Assembly (NCBI RefSeq): GCF_002970935.1
Contig: NZ_CP027194.1
Location: forward strand, 868,001 to 932,000
DNA: 64,000 nucleotides
Direction: 5' to 3'
DNA from: Lactobacillus sp. CBA3606
GTDB taxonomy: Bacteria; Bacillota; Bacilli; Lactobacillales; Lactobacillaceae
The position numbers were made by a program, and so were the translations under genes. Of this stretch, positions 8,241 to 15,799 are shown piece after piece. The notes under the pieces are model-generated. The model was not told the DNA's origin, made no database searches, and saw only the letters and a program-made list of their open reading frames with translations. Each line of letters begins with the position of its first letter. Within the stretch, counting starts at the first letter, position 1.

Positions 8241-8780
8241 CTATTCAAACCGATTGGCTTGGGTATCCCCACGGCGACATAATAAAACAAGCAAATAAAT
8301 CCAGCCCACAACTGGTAGTAGTAGCCACCAATAATTGGCAAATGAGCGATTAACATCATGTAAACGGCGACTAACAGCCGTCAATGATGGCAAACAAAAG
8401 ACCGCCGAGAAAATAGTCAGTAATAACCGACCTAATTGCGCATCAAACAACAGATAAATTGCCATCAAAACCAAATAGCATAATTCATAGGCTAGGATTG
8501 ACCACCAGTAATTTGCGCGACTCATTCGACCACGGAACTGCGCATATTTACTAAAATATTCCTTAAAGGCCCCCACCAATCCCAAATTCGATTGATAATC
8601 AGTATTGGGCATTGCTTGATCACGCGGCACTTGCGGTTGCGCTGGATTCATGGTGGGCGTCACTGGTGGCGTTACTGTAGTACTTTCATCAGTGCTAAGC
8701 TGACTTAAATCTAACCCACAGTTCGGACAAAACCGGGTCTCACGATCAATCTTCGAACCACATCTAGGACAAAAACTCAT
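8241..8780 (-). CDS. Zinc-ribbon DUF805 membrane protein, first gene of the operon
   Basis: A 179-residue protein. The zinc ribbon has Cys4, Cys7, Cys18 and Cys21, followed by a linker of about 45 residues and a DUF805 (YhaH-type) domain. The latter shows FRGRMSRANYWWSIL, three to four hydrophobic segments, and the hallmark SRRLHDVNRSFANYWWLL. The start is ATG 8780, with GGAGG seven bases upstream; an in-frame ATG at 8816 lacks such a site. The function of DUF805 is not established. The gene is the first of five same-strand genes with gaps of 0-33 bases. Confidence 0.88.
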   Translation of the reverse strand: MSFCPRCGSKIDRETRFCPNCGLDLSQLSTDESTTVTPPVTPTMNPAQPQVPRDQAMPNTDYQSNLGLVGAFKEYFSKYAQFRGRMSRANYWWSILAYELCYLVLMAIYLLFDAQLGRLLLTIFSAVFCLPSLTAVSRRLHDVNRSFANYWWLLLPVVGWIYLLVLLCRRGDTQANRFE

Positions 8781-8956
8781 TATAATTCCTCCAAAGTGTA
8801 TTACTTTTGTAAACACTGCTACCTAATTAGTCAGTCTTATAAGTGTCACAGCTGCTGCTATCATTGACGCTTACGCCTTTAACAAACGCATTGATTGCAG
8901 TCATTCCCCATTTTAACTAACAAATTAATAAACGTATTCACATATTCCTATACAAA

Positions 8957-8985
8957 ATTATAATTATATCGTTTTACTTTAGCAA
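8957..8985 (-). promoter_or_regulatory. Promoter of the zinc-ribbon operon
   Basis: On the minus strand TTGCTA (8980-8985) and TATAAT (8957-8962) are 17 bases apart. The predicted leader is about 170 bases long, and I see no conserved structure in it. Confidence 0.7.
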
Positions 8986-9013
8986 GCACTTTTAGCAATA
9001 TCATTCGCCTATC

Positions 9014-9044
9014 AGTATAGAATCCCCGCTTCCATTGCTATACT
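9014..9044 (+). promoter_or_regulatory. Inverted repeat over the promoter of the S24-like regulator
   Basis: AGTATAG (9014-9020) and CTATACT (9038-9044) are perfect inverted arms with a 17-base spacer. The right arm contains the -10 hexamer TATACT (9039-9044) and the left arm overlaps the -35 region. This is a natural site for autoregulation by the downstream HTH protein (inference). Confidence 0.5.
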
Positions 9045-9067
9045 AATGTGATACAAGGGGTGATTTT

Positions 9068-9739
9068 TTGGTCGACAAAACCTTTGGTGATCGTTTAAAA
9101 GAACTTAGAATGCAAAAAGGCTATTCCGTACGCAGAGTTGCTCTTTATGGCGGTATTTCTTCTTCCTATTATTCACAAGTTGAAAATAACAAACGTAAAA
9201 TTCCAAAACCAGAAACTTTAAGAAAAATTGCAACGGGACTACGTATTTCTACTAATACAATCTTTGAGCTAGCGGGACTCCTACCTGAGAATTCAAATCC
9301 AGAGCTTAACTTGTCACCGACTCAAAAAGCACACAAAATTTCACTAATTGGCGCTAATGATCAAATTATCTTGCCCACCAATCAGCGCGTCTACACACAG
9401 CTGCCGCCATTAGGGGCCAGTCAACAAACACATTATTATTGGTTACGAATTACCGAAGATAATATGCATAGTGAAGGAATTTTGCCTGGTGATTTAGCAA
9501 TCATCAGTACCAATCCAAAACTTAGTTTGTTTTCTGAAATTCATCGTAGCCGGCTAGTGGCTGTCAACTTAAAGCATCAATATAACACTGTTATTCGCCG
9601 CATCCTTTGGATTACAGATGATCACTATTTCATTATCAATCCACATGAAAGTGAAGAACCACTCGTGGTCACTGGCAGTGAATTTAAAACGATCTTTACG
9701 GGGGTCGTGATTAACGTTCACCGCGCGATCAACAGCTGA
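9068..9739 (+). CDS. XRE-family regulator with a catalytically dead S24 (LexA-like) domain
   Basis: A 223-residue protein starting at TTG 9068 behind AAGGGGTG. Residues 5-65 are an HTH_3 domain (DRLKELRMQKGYS, then SSYYSQVENNKRKIP). The C-terminal half is like LexA/CI/HdiR peptidase S24, with ITEDNMHSEGILPGDLAII. In active members the motif is D-S-M with a nucleophilic Ser; here Asn132 takes that place. The second catalytic residue, a Lys in the V-K-R strand, is replaced in NTVIRRI (Ile176). Self-cleavage is therefore not expected, and the domain may serve only for dimerisation or ligand sensing. The gene is divergent from the zinc-ribbon operon with 287 bases between, so it may control that operon (inference). 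Confidence 0.85.
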   Translation: MVDKTFGDRLKELRMQKGYSVRRVALYGGISSSYYSQVENNKRKIPKPETLRKIATGLRISTNTIFELAGLLPENSNPELNLSPTQKAHKISLIGANDQIILPTNQRVYTQLPPLGASQQTHYYWLRITEDNMHSEGILPGDLAIISTNPKLSLFSEIHRSRLVAVNLKHQYNTVIRRILWITDDHYFIINPHESEEPLVVTGSEFKTIFTGVVINVHRAINS

Positions 9740-9762
9740 AACCTGACTTTAAATGCACGCAT

Positions 9763-9808
9763 CAAAAAAACGCTAAGCTTTCCTAAAATGGGAAAACTTA
9801 GCGTTTTA
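9763..9808. terminator. Bidirectional terminator between two regulator genes
   Basis: AAAACGCTAAG (9767-9777) pairs with CTTAGCGTTTT (9797-9807), with CTTTCC...GGGAAAA extending the stem. A and T runs on both sides serve the two convergent genes. Confidence 0.85.
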
Positions 9809-9818
9809 CTTGATTTAC

Positions 9819-10715
9819 TTAGGCTTCTTTAGCCACTTGCAATGGTGCAATATGATAATTGGCCATTTCTTCGGTAATTTTTTGGGTCAAAGTCGCATTA
9901 TGCGTCACTAAGCTTAAGGCATAGGCCACGTAATAATGGTCATGGGCCGCTTGAATATCGTTTAAGACGACTTCATTGGCTGCCTTTTGTGCATACAAAC
10001 GATCTAGCAAGTACAATGATTGACTGTCCTGCGCTTTCTTCAACGCCAAATCAATGAGCTCTAAGGCCGCTTCTGGAAAATTGATTTTAGCATATAACTG
10101 CGCAGCGGACGCATAGATTAAGATTTCATTTTGTAAATAATCATCATCACCAATCGGCAACGCTTCGGCGTCCATGTTATCCAAAGTCGCCACCGCTTGC
10201 TTCACAAAGATTTCGGCTTTATCGTAGGATTGCTTGCGTTCGTAAGCCAAGCCGGTGCCTAAAGTCGCTAGAATCGCAAACATATCATGACTCGATTTGA
10301 CGAATTGATTTAATAACATCCCAAAGTTAAAAATAGCTTCATCCGCATTGTCACCTAACATCAATTGTAAGTAACCTTCATAATAATAATATTGTTTTTT
10401 ATCAGTAATACTGCGCAACTGTTTCGGTCGGATCTTTGTAAAGGTCGTATTTGCTGCCTCCAAATTATCCTGCCGAATTAATAAATTAATCTTTTTAAAA
10501 GTCCGATATAATTGATCATCATTTTCAATGATCACTTCTGACAACCGAATGCCCAAGCGATTACAAATTTTCATCATAATTTTCATGCTGGGAATCTTAC
10601 TTTTCTTCTCAATTAAACTAATCGTAGCCTGGGTACAAATACCCTCCGCCAATTCCTTTTGCGACATGCCTTTTCGCTTCCGAAATTGCCGAACTTTCTC
10701 TCCCAATATTCTCAT
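9819..10715 (-). CDS. Rgg/PlcR-type (RRNPP) transcriptional regulator
   Basis: A 298-residue protein with an N-terminal HTH_3 domain (GEKVRQFRKRKGMSQKELA, then QATISLIEKKSKIPS, residues 4-60) and an all-helical C-terminal part of about 235 residues that looks like TPR repeats (YYYEGYLQLMLGDNADEAIFNFG, IYASAAQLYAKINFPEAALELID). This layout is that of RRNPP regulators, which bind short export-processed peptides. Start at ATG 10715 has GGGG six bases upstream; a longer GTG start at 10748 is less likely. No convincing pheromone gene was found beside it, so peptide control is only a possibility. The upstream region holds three palindromes near a good promoter. Confidence 0.85.
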   Translation of the reverse strand: MRILGEKVRQFRKRKGMSQKELAEGICTQATISLIEKKSKIPSMKIMMKICNRLGIRLSEVIIENDDQLYRTFKKINLLIRQDNLEAANTTFTKIRPKQLRSITDKKQYYYYEGYLQLMLGDNADEAIFNFGMLLNQFVKSSHDMFAILATLGTGLAYERKQSYDKAEIFVKQAVATLDNMDAEALPIGDDDYLQNEILIYASAAQLYAKINFPEAALELIDLALKKAQDSQSLYLLDRLYAQKAANEVVLNDIQAAHDHYYVAYALSLVTHNATLTQKITEEMANYHIAPLQVAKEA

Positions 10716-10830
10716 CTTAAACCCCTCTTTATGTCTGTTGCCTTTCAACCTAACACTAATTTGATCACCATTTAGTCCGACCCCACTCGCAACCTAAATG
10801 TCGTTAACTGCCTCATCAATCCCCAATAGA

Positions 10831-10881
10831 CCAATTCAATAATTGGACTGCCCGCTTTTGATAAATTGGACAATACCAATT
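10831..10881. promoter_or_regulatory. Paired CCAATT/AATTGG palindromes downstream of the regulator start site
   Basis: Repeat 1 is CCAATT (10831-10836) with AATTGG (10841-10846), spacer 4. Repeat 2 is AATTGG (10864-10869) with CCAATT (10876-10881), spacer 6. All four arms share the same 6-mer. They lie just downstream of the predicted transcription start (about 10885 on the minus strand), where a repressor would block elongation. Confidence 0.45.
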
Positions 10882-10890
10882 ACGCATATT

Positions 10891-10919
10891 ATTATATTCA
10901 GATAATACATAATACGCAA
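10891..10919 (-). promoter_or_regulatory. Promoter of the RRNPP regulator gene
   Basis: On the minus strand TTGCGT (10914-10919) and TATAAT (10891-10896) are 17 bases apart. The 5' leader would be about 170 bases. Confidence 0.65.
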
Positions 10920-10920
10920 G

Positions 10921-10941
10921 AAATAAGAGTAATTCTTATTT
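10921..10941. promoter_or_regulatory. Perfect 8-base inverted repeat upstream of the -35 box
   Basis: AAATAAGA (10921-10928) and TCTTATTT (10934-10941) with a 5-base spacer lie directly upstream of the minus-strand -35 box. This is a typical place for an activator site. Confidence 0.45.
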
Positions 10942-11177
10942 AATATTAAGTTATATCATGTTTTATACCCGTATTCACTCATTAATCACCAGCAGTTCCA
11001 ATTAGTTCACTAAATTTATCTACGTAAAGTTTGGTGACTCACCAGACCATCGAAAGCGATTTAAAGCGGATAAGGCCAGTCTTTATTTTCGTCAAGTAAC
11101 CTCACACCACATAACCATTACGCGCCCATCACGGCTCCTCATGCCGTCGTTATCTTTCTCATGCAACCCACAATTAA

Positions 11178-12737
11178 CTATAACCAACTTATTAACCAAT
11201 TAATGAGCTGATAGCCATAATAATGTTGTGGCAGCTTTTGTAAGTGCCGTAGCCGGCCGGGCCGATTGGTAATTAAGCCCGTCGCCCCACTAACGGCCAA
11301 GCGCCGCAAGGCCAGCCGCCGGTCCACCGTCCATAAATAAACGGCTTTATGTTCCCGGTTAGCAGCCGTCAGTTGCTCGCGCGTGACCGTCAATGCTTGT
11401 AAGGAATAGAAATCTGCTTGATTAGGCGCCAAATTAGTTAAATAAAATGGCATGATATATCCCACCCGTAATTGTGGCGTATGCTGTTTCAACCGCATCA
11501 CGACTTGATAATCTAACGAATGAACTGCATCGTGACGCTGTCTGAGCGTTGCCGCATAGTGGTTAGCAAATGGCGTCACTAGCGGGGCAACGTTGCCAAC
11601 TGCCTTGATTTCAACGAGTAACGGTTGTTTTAACTGTTTCGACGTCGCCAAATAGTGATCGAAGGTACTTAATTCACCACGGTGTCCATGCTCGCACAAT
11701 GGTAACCCGGCGAGTTGATCTAACCGATAATCAGCAACTGGCCCCGGTCGCCGCGCTAAATTAGTCAAAGTAGCGTCATGCATCACGACCCAATGACGAT
11801 CAGCGGTCGGTTGAATGTCCATCTCGACCAATGTCGGCCGAGCCGCCTTAACCGTCCGTTTTAAAGCGCCAGTCGTATTCTGAACGCCATCCGGTCCATT
11901 AACCCCCCGATGTGCAATTACCGCTGGTGCCGTCTTAGGTGGCGTTTGAAGCCACCAAGTTGCATAGCCTAAATTAAGGGCCGCCAACCCCAACATTAAA
12001 TAGCGCCCCAGTCGCCGCTGACGCTGTGGTAACACCGGCGCAACTAACCGCGCCCAACTGCCTGCCAACACTAACCAAACAGCGCTCTGTAAAGTTGCCA
12101 AACTGACAATTGCCATCAGCCGTCCGGCAGTCACATTGAACTGTTCAACGCTAAAAGTTAAAGCCACTAGGAAGCCACTAGCCAAGCTACCCCAAACGAC
12201 CCACGGCACTAAGACCCGTAGCACGCGTTTGACAACTGACCACCAACTCGTCTGCCACCCCATTGCCCACCAGGCCCGCCAGGTCGTTGGCTGGCGTAAC
12301 TGTTGGCGCCAACTCGGTAACCATTTAAAAGCGACTAACCACAAGCTTAGCCAGACGCCCCCAACCCACGACCCCCAATCGTAACGCGTCATAAACAGGC
12401 TATTTTGTAAGGGGACCGACAACCGAATACTGGCTTGTAGCGTGGCTAAATAACCGCCCCAACCAAAAGGCAGCCAAATTAAGCCTAATAAAAGTTGTAA
12501 CGCCCAAACCAATCGACGTTGCCGCCAAGACCAAGTCTGCGCCGTTGATTTTTCAGCTAACCACGGCAACCAGCAACTCAGTCCTAATAAGCCCAATAAA
12601 CTAATCACCCCGCCAAACTGAATACCTAAAACTTTGACACCCAGCGCAACCGCCAAGCCACCGCTCCACCAAAGTGTCAGCGGACCTTGTAACTGTTGCA
12701 CGCCCCGTTTGATTACTTGCCAGCCCCGTAGTCGCAT
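11178..12737 (-). CDS. Membrane-anchored glycerophosphoryl diester phosphodiesterase
   Basis: A 519-residue protein. Residues 1-260 contain about six hydrophobic segments of the GPDPase membrane domain. The C-terminal GDPD barrel starts at AHRG (His276-Arg277); the metal-binding E-x-D is Glu305/Asp307, the catalytic His is 320 (VVMHD), and a third acidic ligand is in LLVEIK (Glu376). The usual ENT after HRG reads QNT here. Such enzymes cleave glycerophosphodiesters or trim glycerol-phosphate chains; the orientation and substrate (deacylated lipid or teichoic acid) cannot be told from sequence. The start is ATG 12737 behind GAGGAGATGGGG. It stands alone between long non-coding stretches. Confidence 0.9.
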   Translation of the reverse strand: MRLRGWQVIKRGVQQLQGPLTLWWSGGLAVALGVKVLGIQFGGVISLLGLLGLSCWLPWLAEKSTAQTWSWRQRRLVWALQLLLGLIWLPFGWGGYLATLQASIRLSVPLQNSLFMTRYDWGSWVGGVWLSLWLVAFKWLPSWRQQLRQPTTWRAWWAMGWQTSWWSVVKRVLRVLVPWVVWGSLASGFLVALTFSVEQFNVTAGRLMAIVSLATLQSAVWLVLAGSWARLVAPVLPQRQRRLGRYLMLGLAALNLGYATWWLQTPPKTAPAVIAHRGVNGPDGVQNTTGALKRTVKAARPTLVEMDIQPTADRHWVVMHDATLTNLARRPGPVADYRLDQLAGLPLCEHGHRGELSTFDHYLATSKQLKQPLLVEIKAVGNVAPLVTPFANHYAATLRQRHDAVHSLDYQVVMRLKQHTPQLRVGYIMPFYLTNLAPNQADFYSLQALTVTREQLTAANREHKAVYLWTVDRRLALRRLAVSGATGLITNRPGRLRHLQKLPQHYYGYQLINWLISWL

Positions 12738-12834
12738 GTCCCCATCTCCTCGTCGTTTTCAACTAAAGCTCTCTCAGACTATCTTATGTGAATTTACCGC
12801 TAATTAAAAGACCCACATCTCGATTTTTAGCAAT

Positions 12835-12869
12835 TAAAAAAGTCCCCCAAAATAACTTTGAGGGACCCT
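12835..12869 (-). terminator. Terminator of the NhaP-type antiporter gene
   Basis: On the minus strand GTCCCTCAAA pairs with TTTGGGGGAC across a short loop and is followed by six Ts. Confidence 0.8.
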
Positions 12870-12877
12870 AATTAACA

Positions 12878-14461
12878 CTAGACCATCCGACTGTACGGAT
12901 CAACGACTAGCGCTTCGGACATCAATACTTCCGTATAAATATCATGAATGAGCTCAACTGCCACTACATGTTGACGCGCCTGCGTCGTTAGAAAGGCACG
13001 TTCACTGGCAAAAGCTTGCATCATCGCCCAGCGCTGGTCGCGGCTTTGAATAAGGCTGACCGCTTCAGTCCGACTTGTGATTTTTCGCCAGCGTCGCACA
13101 AACGCGCCCAGCGGATTATTCTTAGTTTGGTCCTGCAAATCATAAATAACCGTTTTTTTCAGCTCAGGGGTTAACTTTAGCGCCTCAACCCGGGCAATCC
13201 CAACTGCCGTCATTTCGCGTCGTAACTGCGCAAGAATTATGGGTTTATTTAGCACATCACCATCTCGTGGCAGTAGCCATTTGAAGGCAATCGTGGGCAC
13301 CAACATGCTCACGATAATCACCACCGTTTCAACCAGAATGATCTGTTGAAATTGTGTGGCTGATACGATGCTCGCAATCGGAAAAGTCATCGCTAGTGTA
13401 ACCGCGCCATGGACACCGCCTAAAGCGAATAGCCAGCTGGCCTGCCATTGGTGCTTGGCGATAACCAGATAGGCATAGCCTAACCGACAAATCACTAGTA
13501 AGCCATAAATTGCTAGTCCCAGCCATAACCACCGTAATGAAACAAACATCTGCTGATATTGCGCCCGAAAAATCCGTTCCAGACTAATCCCTAAAATGAC
13601 AAAGACGCCGCCATTTAAAACCTCCGAACTAAAATTCATTAATTCTGTGCCAAAATACATTTGACGTGGCACAGCAAACCGACTACTGTTGGCCTCACCA
13701 TTATGGACTAACCCAGCGACCACCACTGCAATAATCCCCGAAACCATTAGTTTCTCAGCAATTAAGTAAATAATGATTGGCGTTAACAAATAAATAAGGG
13801 TTTGTGATGAAACCACATTTGCTTCCGTGCGGGCAAAAGCTTGCCGAAATAACATAACCCCCAAAGCAAGTATGCCACCTACAATAACCCCACCAATCGC
13901 TGACACGAGCAACCGTCCCACATTGCCAGCTAAAGCAAGTTGACTTGTTTTAAGCCATAACACGCCGGCCTCCAGCAGAATTAGCCCAGTCGCATCATTA
14001 AAGAGTGACTCCATCTTCAACTGATCACCCAAGCGTTCACTGAACTTTCGCCCAGAAACAACTGATTCAAAAGCGGTCGCATCCGTTGGCGTACTGATTG
14101 CCACCATTATCAGCGCCACAGGGAGGCCAATTGCAAAGCCCTTACTCAACCCTAAAGTTGCCACGATTGCTGACACAATTGCCAAAATGAACGCCGTACC
14201 TAGGATACTAGGAATCCCTTTGCCGACCTTAACCATTGGCGTGACCTGGCCTTCAAAGAACAACAATGGTGCCAATATCAGCAACATAAAAACGTCATTT
14301 TCAAAACTCAATACCACCTGATTCAAACTAGGAATCATGCCAATCACAATCCCCGCCAATAAGGTTAAATACGTTTTCGAAATTCTAGGTAACCATTGGG
14401 CGACAAGATTGGCTAACGCCACCGCAATGACTAACACAAACAATGAACTCATCAGTGCCAT
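12878..14461 (-). CDS. CPA1-family Na+(K+)/H+ antiporter, NhaP type
   Basis: A 527-residue membrane protein with about 12 hydrophobic segments (residues 5 to about 400), then a cytoplasmic tail of about 120 residues. Family marks are LLAPLLFFEGQV, ISTPTDATAFESV with the paired acidic/Thr motif, and MESLFNDATGLILLE, which carries the conserved Asn-Asp. The protein exchanges protons for Na+ or K+ across the cell membrane and so supports pH and salt balance. Start ATG 14461 has GGAGG eight bases upstream. It is a single-gene unit with its own terminator; the ion preference is not predictable from what I see. Confidence 0.92.
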   Translation of the reverse strand: MALMSSLFVLVIAVALANLVAQWLPRISKTYLTLLAGIVIGMIPSLNQVVLSFENDVFMLLILAPLLFFEGQVTPMVKVGKGIPSILGTAFILAIVSAIVATLGLSKGFAIGLPVALIMVAISTPTDATAFESVVSGRKFSERLGDQLKMESLFNDATGLILLEAGVLWLKTSQLALAGNVGRLLVSAIGGVIVGGILALGVMLFRQAFARTEANVVSSQTLIYLLTPIIIYLIAEKLMVSGIIAVVVAGLVHNGEANSSRFAVPRQMYFGTELMNFSSEVLNGGVFVILGISLERIFRAQYQQMFVSLRWLWLGLAIYGLLVICRLGYAYLVIAKHQWQASWLFALGGVHGAVTLAMTFPIASIVSATQFQQIILVETVVIIVSMLVPTIAFKWLLPRDGDVLNKPIILAQLRREMTAVGIARVEALKLTPELKKTVIYDLQDQTKNNPLGAFVRRWRKITSRTEAVSLIQSRDQRWAMMQAFASERAFLTTQARQHVVAVELIHDIYTEVLMSEALVVDPYSRMV

Positions 14462-14518
14462 TTATCTTTCCTCCTGTCAAAAGCCTTATTGTGGCCGATT
14501 ACCCCACTTTAAGACCAG

Positions 14519-14553
14519 TAAAAACGAGCTTAGGCCATCTCGCCCAAGCTCGT
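14519..14553 (-). terminator. Terminator of ddl
   Basis: CGAGCTTAGGC (14525-14535) and GCCCAAGCTCG (14542-14552) form an 11-base stem with one mismatch. On the minus strand it is followed by five Ts. Confidence 0.8.
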
Positions 14554-14586
14554 CTGCAATACTAACATCATTCGATTTTCACTATG

Positions 14587-15699
14587 TTATTCGGCGTCTA
14601 AACTCACAAAATCATAATGAATTTCTGATTGGCGTTTGAATTCATCAAAACCGAGTTGAATCAACCGGTCGATCAAGTCAGCATAGCCAATGCCAGAAAC
14701 TTCCCACAACTTAGGATACAAGCTAATGTTCGTAAACCCAGGTAAGGTGTTGATTTCGCCCAAATATGGTTCGCCATCTTCAGAAACCAAGAAGTCCACC
14801 CGAGCCATCCCCTTTAAGCCTAACGCTTTAAAGGCATCCAAGGACATTTGCTGAATCCGTTTCGTTAACTCAGCGGATAATTCAACCGGTAATTCGAAGG
14901 TCACGCCACTAGCGTCCACGAACTTATTATTATAATCATAAAAAGTATCGGACTTTGGCACATCAATCGCGCCTAACTTAGAAGCTTTCGCATCTTCGTT
15001 ACCTAAGATTGAGCATTCAACTTCGCGGGGATTATCCACAGAAGCTTCCACTAATATCTTGTAATCATACTTAAAAGCATCCGCTAAACCAGCCAAGTAA
15101 TCTTGTTCATTTTCAGCTTTATGAATGCCGACTGATGACCCTTGGTTGGCCGGTTTAATGAACAAATGCTCACTCACGTTTTCACGCAAATACGCATAGG
15201 TCATCTGGTCCCGATTTTCCGGCGTCACCACCACATATTTTGTATTTTGAATATGATGATGCGTCAAAATCTGCTTCGTAATATCCTTATCGAAACTAGC
15301 AGCTGAAGCTAACACTCCACTGCCGACATAAGGTTTCTTCAATAACTTAAACAACCCTTGTAACGTCCCATCTTCACCTAAATTCCCATGTACGACGGGG
15401 TAAAAAATATCAATGTCCTTAGCCGCCGCTAAGTTCTTGATGGGCGCCAATGGATCACTCATATCGAGTTTTGGCAGTTCGGTCGCCACAACTTGGTCTT
15501 CGGGCTCGCCATTAAAGACGCGCCGAGTCGCAGCGTCACTTAAAACAATCCCGTCCTTCGTTAATAAGAACAAGTCGATATCATACTTCGTTTTGTCCAT
15601 GGCATCGTAAATATTGTGCGCTGAACGCTTTGAAACATCATGTTCCGAAGAGTTCCCGCCAAATAACAAGCCAACATGGATCTTTGTTTGTGTCTCCAT
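14587..15699 (-). CDS. ddl: D-alanine--D-alanine/D-lactate ligase Ddl
   Basis: A 370-residue ATP-grasp ligase. Visible family marks are LLFGGNSSEHDVS at the N-terminus, YPVVHGNLGEDGTLQG, the lid FIKPANQGSSVG, and GEINTLPGFT near the C-terminus. In the omega-loop motif DYNNKF the residue that is Tyr in D-Ala-D-Ala ligases is Phe260, the substitution known from Leuconostoc and vancomycin-resistant lactobacilli to give D-Ala-D-Lac. The product ends the peptidoglycan precursor and would make the cell intrinsically insensitive to vancomycin (inference from the family). Start ATG 15699 has AGG about ten bases upstream; an in-frame ATG at 15711 has no room for a ribosome site. Confidence 0.95.
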   Translation of the reverse strand: METQTKIHVGLLFGGNSSEHDVSKRSAHNIYDAMDKTKYDIDLFLLTKDGIVLSDAATRRVFNGEPEDQVVATELPKLDMSDPLAPIKNLAAAKDIDIFYPVVHGNLGEDGTLQGLFKLLKKPYVGSGVLASAASFDKDITKQILTHHHIQNTKYVVVTPENRDQMTYAYLRENVSEHLFIKPANQGSSVGIHKAENEQDYLAGLADAFKYDYKILVEASVDNPREVECSILGNEDAKASKLGAIDVPKSDTFYDYNNKFVDASGVTFELPVELSAELTKRIQQMSLDAFKALGLKGMARVDFLVSEDGEPYLGEINTLPGFTNISLYPKLWEVSGIGYADLIDRLIQLGFDEFKRQSEIHYDFVSLDAE

Positions 15700-15799
15700 T
15701 ATTAAGTTCATCCTATCAAGATTTATTTCATACTACGGCTTATCTAATTCTACAATATCTCATCAAGATTGAAAACATTTTTGCAATGTTTAATCACAA

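Larger units (their letters stand above)
10716..11177. other. 462-base intergenic region with regulator promoter and palindromes
   Basis: No gene larger than about 24 codons is supported here. The region holds the minus-strand promoter of the RRNPP regulator, three inverted repeats (listed separately), and a GACGGC/GCCGTG hairpin near 11131-11149 after the phosphodiesterase gene, without a T run. Confidence 0.6.

Noticed and set aside
10816-10887. 23-codon minus-strand ORF in the leader of the RRNPP regulator, as a pheromone candidate
   Set aside because: Its ATG falls at or before the predicted transcription start and has no ribosome site. The sequence lacks a hydrophobic export signal.
10798-11005. 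Plus-strand mini-ORFs of 14-15 codons at 10798 and 10958
   Set aside because: No ribosome sites and no signal-like sequence.
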